7,797 nt of DNA from JAMQKA01 sp033722415 (GTDB taxonomy: Bacteria; Bacteroidota; Rhodothermia; Balneolales; Balneolaceae), in contig JAWVZC010000200.1 of assembly GCA_033722415.1 (NCBI GenBank), forward strand, positions 1 through 7,797, in the 5' to 3' direction. The position numbers and the translations under genes are program-made. Under the pieces are notes generated by a model. It was not told the DNA's origin. It worked only from the letters and a program-made list of their open reading frames with translations, and did not search any database. Below are positions 5,035-7,797 of the stretch, in pieces. Position 1 is the first letter of the stretch; every line of letters starts with the position of its first letter.

Positions 5035-5748
5035 ATGGTACGGAAGGTGACACAAATTATCGAAGACCAGTTCAGGAGCTGGAGGCATCACAACAGCCGG
5101 AATCCAAGCGGAAAACCGAAGAATAAATCGTACCCGGTAATCACGATTTCCCGTGAGTTCGGGGCGCGCGGGGCGGCCCTCGCAGAAATTATGGGCGGGC
5201 AGATCGGATTCAAAGTGTGGGATAAACAGTTGCTGCAGGCAATCGCAAAGGAGCTTGACAGTAAGGAAGAACAGATCGAAACGGTGGATGAGCGCCGTCG
5301 AAAGCCGGTGGAAGATGCCATGATGGGTTTTATGAAAAGGAAACACACCAATGTGAACTACCTGCTCTCACTGATACGCGTGGTCAATACCATTGAAGAT
5401 TTCGGTAACAGCATAATTGTGGGTCGCGGGGCCAGCTACATTTGCCAGGACGCTTCATCCTTTCACATCCGGGTGGTTTGCCCCTTGAAAATGCGTATCT
5501 CGGGATATGCCCGGCGGGAAAATATATCAAAAGAGGAGGCTCACCGTATTATTGATGAAAAGGACAGCGAACGTGCCGATTTTGTGTTACACAGCTTCAA
5601 TAAGGATGTCAACAATGCTGCCGACTACGATCTGATCCTGAACTCCGGTACATTTGACCTGGAGGACCTGGCCGATATTGCAGTGAACGCTTACGAAATA
5701 ACCATCGGGCGTCCCGTAACCGGCAAAATCACTCACGGCCCGGATTAG
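5035..5748 (+). CDS. Cytidylate kinase-like family protein
   Basis: This 237-residue protein belongs to the cytidylate kinase-like P-loop family (Cytidylate_kin2 type). The first 33 residues are a basic, polar extension. The ATP-binding strand and loop follow at 35-50 (ITISREFGARGAALA), where SRE matches the family but the usual GSGG-type loop is replaced by GARG and no Walker A lysine is seen. WDKQLL (62-67), the helix rich in K/E, IIVGRGASYI (127-136), the basic stretch RISGYARRENIS (154-165), and DEKDSERADFVLHSF (174-188) then NAADYDLILNSG (194-205) all fit the family in order and spacing. True CMP kinase activity is doubtful, because family members are often of unknown substrate. The start is fixed by a good GAGGGAG site. 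The protein is cytoplasmic. No partner gene is adjacent, as the next gene is 206 bases away. Confidence 0.9.
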   Translation: MVRKVTQIIEDQFRSWRHHNSRNPSGKPKNKSYPVITISREFGARGAALAEIMGGQIGFKVWDKQLLQAIAKELDSKEEQIETVDERRRKPVEDAMMGFMKRKHTNVNYLLSLIRVVNTIEDFGNSIIVGRGASYICQDASSFHIRVVCPLKMRISGYARRENISKEEAHRIIDEKDSERADFVLHSFNKDVNNAADYDLILNSGTFDLEDLADIAVNAYEITIGRPVTGKITHGPD

Positions 5749-5954
5749 TTCTCGCATGAATCGTATCTTATTCTTGCACTTCTAAAGGAGCTCTGCCGGA
5801 TTGTAATATCTCTATGGTCTTATTCCGGTACCAACCTTCTCTATCTTGTGTTTTTAAGAAAGTTCAACTCTCCCAAGAGTTTAGCATGCAAACATTGCGA
5901 ATTTCCATTACCTTTCCCGTGCGTTGACATGTACCAAAAACGGAAGGGCAACAG
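5749..5954 (+). other. Intergenic region before the oxidoreductase gene
   Basis: I see no gene here. A small hairpin, AACTCT/AGAGTT (5866-5871 with 5876-5881), has no T tract. No clear terminator follows the kinase-like gene, so read-through into the next gene is possible. The oxidoreductase ribosome site is GGAAGGG (5942-5948), 6 bases before its ATG. Confidence 0.4.
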
Positions 5955-6944
5955 ATGGATAAAGTTCAATTCGGAGTGTTGAGCACAGCCAAAATCGGCA
6001 TCGAAAAGGTCATTCCTGCGATGCAGAAAGGAAAACTGACCGAAATTACTGCAATCTCCTCACGCAAGAAAAAACGAGCTGAGGAGGCCGCCGACAAACT
6101 TGATATCGATAAAACCTATGGGTCGTACGAAGAGTTACTTGAGGATCCTGAAATCGATGCGATCTATAATCCCCTGCCGAACCACCTGCATCTTCCCTGG
6201 TCCTTGAAGGCGCTGGATGCCGGCAAGCACGTGCTTTGCGAGAAGCCGATCGGACTCTCTTCCGATGAAGCCACAACACTGGTGCAGAAAAGTCGTTCCT
6301 GTCCCGGACTGAACGTGATGGAAGCATTCATGTATCGTTTCCATCCGCAGTGGAAAAAAGCCAAAGAGATGGCGCATGACGGTTCGATAGGACGGCTGCA
6401 ATCAATTTCTTCCATTTTCTCCTACTTTAATGATGATCCCGACAATATTAGAAATATTCCTGAGATGGGCGGGGGCGCCGTGATGGATATCGGTTGTTAC
6501 TGCCTGTCGCTTTCACGGTTTATTTTTGACCGTGAACCGGAGTATGTCAGGGCGGTAACCAAAACAGATGCCACATTCGGTACCGACTGGCTTGCCTCGG
6601 GCGTACTCGATTTCGGGACCGGCACCTCCATCTTTACCTGCTCCACGCAGCTGCAGCCGGACCAGCGGGTTTCGATCTTTGGTACCCGGGGTAGTATTGA
6701 GATCGAAATCCCATTTAATGCACCTCCGGACCGGCATACCCGCTTATGGTTGACAAAAGATGACGAAAGAATGGAGCACCAGTTTGAAATATGTGACCAG
6801 TACACCCTGCAGGGTGACGCCTTCGCCCGGTCGATTCTCAGGGATACTCCGGTGCCTACTCCCCTTTCCGACGCCGTTCACAATATGAGACTAATCGAGG
6901 CGGTATTTGAAAGCTCGGAACAGGGTACTCGCATTCCGATCTGA
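5955..6944 (+). CDS. Gfo/Idh/MocA family NAD(P)-dependent oxidoreductase
   Basis: This 329-residue cytoplasmic enzyme is close to the D-xylose 1-dehydrogenase / trans-dihydrodiol dehydrogenase branch. The Rossmann fold (about 1-120) starts with GVLSTAKIGIEKVIPAM (7-23). It carries SSRKKKRA (35-42), where the serine-arginine pair suggests NADP(H) preference, and YNPLPNHLH (71-79). The EKP motif is at 96-98, and its lysine 97 is the family's catalytic or cofactor-contact residue. The second domain has MEAFMYRFHPQW (122-133), typical of this branch, and GGGAVMDIGCYCLS (172-185), with D178 and Y182 at the usual active-site positions. Length is normal for the family. The likely reaction is oxidation of a sugar or diol, but the exact substrate cannot be read from sequence. 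The start is supported by a nearby ribosome site. The two small downstream genes run the same way, the first only 49 bases later, so they may share a transcript. Confidence 0.94.
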   Translation: MDKVQFGVLSTAKIGIEKVIPAMQKGKLTEITAISSRKKKRAEEAADKLDIDKTYGSYEELLEDPEIDAIYNPLPNHLHLPWSLKALDAGKHVLCEKPIGLSSDEATTLVQKSRSCPGLNVMEAFMYRFHPQWKKAKEMAHDGSIGRLQSISSIFSYFNDDPDNIRNIPEMGGGAVMDIGCYCLSLSRFIFDREPEYVRAVTKTDATFGTDWLASGVLDFGTGTSIFTCSTQLQPDQRVSIFGTRGSIEIEIPFNAPPDRHTRLWLTKDDERMEHQFEICDQYTLQGDAFARSILRDTPVPTPLSDAVHNMRLIEAVFESSEQGTRIPI

Positions 6945-6993
6945 AGATTATTTGCTCCTAAAGATTAAAATCACCTGAACGAACATAAATTGA

Positions 6994-7503
6994 ATGACCA
7001 CTGAACAGAAATTGACTATCCGAAAGCTTATCAATCAAACAATCGGTGGCCAATCCACCCTGCTGAAGTTTTATGAAGACGTCCTAGAAGAGGATCCGGA
7101 GGATATACGGTTCATTGAACTGACCTATTTTGCGATGTCTGTTACCACTATTTTTTATTTGCAGTTCGGTAATCACACGAACAAGGATCAACTGCTGCGG
7201 GAGGTCCAGACGACCGTAATCAGCAACAGTATTGTCGCTGCGGATGAAAGTATCAGCCTGAGTGAAGCCACCGAACAGTTTAAACAACGGCTGTCGGAAT
7301 ACAGCTCCCTGATAGCCGATTTGCTACGGGATCAAACCGATGGGACACCAATCATCGATCTGTTCAGCCGGTTTTATGAACATGTCACGTCAAAGGATGC
7401 CGATAGCCGGGTGTTCGGAACATCAAAAGTGGGTAAAGTGGTGTCCAGGTACATCATAGACAACATCAATTATATCAAAGAAGAGATCCGGATTATACAG
7501 TAG
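6994..7503 (+). CDS. Unrecognised 169-residue protein, predicted all-helical
   Basis: I do not recognise this protein. It is acidic, cytoplasmic (no signal peptide or membrane segment) and reads as helices throughout. The clearest are 4-16, 21-33, 40-58 (the most hydrophobic, IELTYFAMSVTTIFYLQF), 65-83, 90-112 and 120-132, ending in a charged amphipathic tail (RYIIDNINYIKEEIRI, 152-167). It contains no cysteine and no obvious catalytic motif, which favours a structural or binding role over an enzyme. Codon use matches the neighbouring oxidoreductase. The start ATG has no visible ribosome site, but no other in-frame start fits the helical N-terminus better. It follows the oxidoreductase by 49 bases with no terminator between, so co-transcription is plausible. 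Confidence 0.82.
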   Translation: MTTEQKLTIRKLINQTIGGQSTLLKFYEDVLEEDPEDIRFIELTYFAMSVTTIFYLQFGNHTNKDQLLREVQTTVISNSIVAADESISLSEATEQFKQRLSEYSSLIADLLRDQTDGTPIIDLFSRFYEHVTSKDADSRVFGTSKVGKVVSRYIIDNINYIKEEIRIIQ

Positions 7504-7508
7504 ATTGG

Positions 7509-7550
7509 AACGGGGAACATAGAGTTTGCTCCATACCATACAACCCCGTT
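7509..7550 (+). repeat. 7-bp inverted repeat between the two small genes
   Basis: AACGGGG (7509-7515) and CCCCGTT (7544-7550) are perfect complements separated by 28 bases. The repeat sits just after the stop at 7503 and 18 bases before the earlier start of the next gene. No T tract follows, so it is unlikely to be an intrinsic terminator. It may shape the leader or stabilise the upstream message. Confidence 0.35.
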
Positions 7551-7568
7551 ACCTTCACCATCAAATCA

Positions 7569-7787
7569 ATGGTAGTGCTAATCCAACCAGGACTCATGTC
7601 GGCAATCAATCGCATCAGGGAAGAAATAAAGAACTATATTATGAAAAACGGGCAGGAGTATGAGCGTCTGCTGATGTCCAGATCCTATTACGAAAAACTG
7701 AAGAAAGAGACGTCAGAGGCAGCGGTTGACTTCCCCCGGCTGGAACTCAAAGAGGATGTCGACTACGATTTCAAACTCCTGCCCTGA
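7569..7787 (+). CDS. Unrecognised small charged protein (72 residues, or 63 from the second start)
   Basis: I do not recognise this small soluble protein. A highly charged helical middle (REEIKNYIMKNGQEYERLL, then SYYEKLKKETSEAA) leads to an acidic tail (RLELKEDVDYDFKLLP) that ends at TGA 7785-7787. No signal peptide, cysteine or membrane segment is present. The start is uncertain. The ATG at 7569 has no ribosome site and adds a short hydrophobic lead (MVVLIQPGL). The ATG at 7596 follows AGGA (7589-7592), though at only 3 bases' spacing, and begins directly at the charged helix, so 63 residues is a reasonable alternative. It follows the other unrecognised gene on the same strand by 65 bases, suggesting a pair. 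Confidence 0.6.
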   Translation: MVVLIQPGLMSAINRIREEIKNYIMKNGQEYERLLMSRSYYEKLKKETSEAAVDFPRLELKEDVDYDFKLLP

Positions 7788-7797
7788 AAGGTCGTCC

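Noticed and set aside
5924..5929. TTGACA resembling a -35 box
   Set aside because: It is only 26 bases from the oxidoreductase ATG, leaving no room for a -10 box plus leader, and no -10 match is present.

Overview
The window looks like chromosomal DNA of a Gram-negative bacterium, most plausibly a member of the Bacteroidota/Balneolota/Rhodothermota group. The reasons are moderate GC with mixed wobble use, mostly weak ribosome binding sites, a small secreted fasciclin protein, a cytochrome c/PQQ-type sugar dehydrogenase fusion, a cytidylate kinase-like protein and a six-helix potassium channel ending in a zinc ribbon. The taxonomic guess is an inference from gene content. I see no mobile-element gene, tRNA, rRNA or CRISPR array.

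Layout. Bases 2-181 (+) hold the 3' end of a gene cut by the window edge. It converges on a fasciclin-domain gene (261-773, -), and a bidirectional terminator (206-235) lies between them. Upstream of the fasciclin gene (805-910) are three consecutive hairpins, the last a strong plus-strand intrinsic terminator with no gene in front of it, so a small RNA is possible. Bases about 911-2012 contain no intact gene. On the minus strand they hold short protein-like stretches in shifting frames (919-1120 and 1291-1766) that look like decayed or frame-broken coding sequence, plus a TTAGTTA-type AT-rich repeat cluster (1760-1814). Next come the potassium channel gene (2013-2822, -), an intergenic stretch with a palindrome and a terminator, and the dehydrogenase gene (3187-4626, -).

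The dehydrogenase gene has a long structured leader. It contains a perfect AAGGAGG site, a 12-codon reading frame whose stop falls in the loop of a hairpin, and a T6 tract after that hairpin, which is the layout of an attenuator. Divergent from it run four plus-strand genes: the cytidylate kinase-like protein (5035-5748), a Gfo/Idh/MocA oxidoreductase (5955-6944), and two small unrecognised proteins (6994-7503 and 7569-7787).

How the genes work together. The dehydrogenase (periplasmic sugar oxidation) and the Gfo/Idh/MocA enzyme (cytoplasmic NAD(P)-dependent sugar or diol oxidation) both suggest carbohydrate metabolism, but they lie on opposite strands and nothing in the sequence links them into one pathway. 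The window reads as a row of mostly single-gene units. Its interest lies in the intergenic regions, not in a recognisable multi-gene system.
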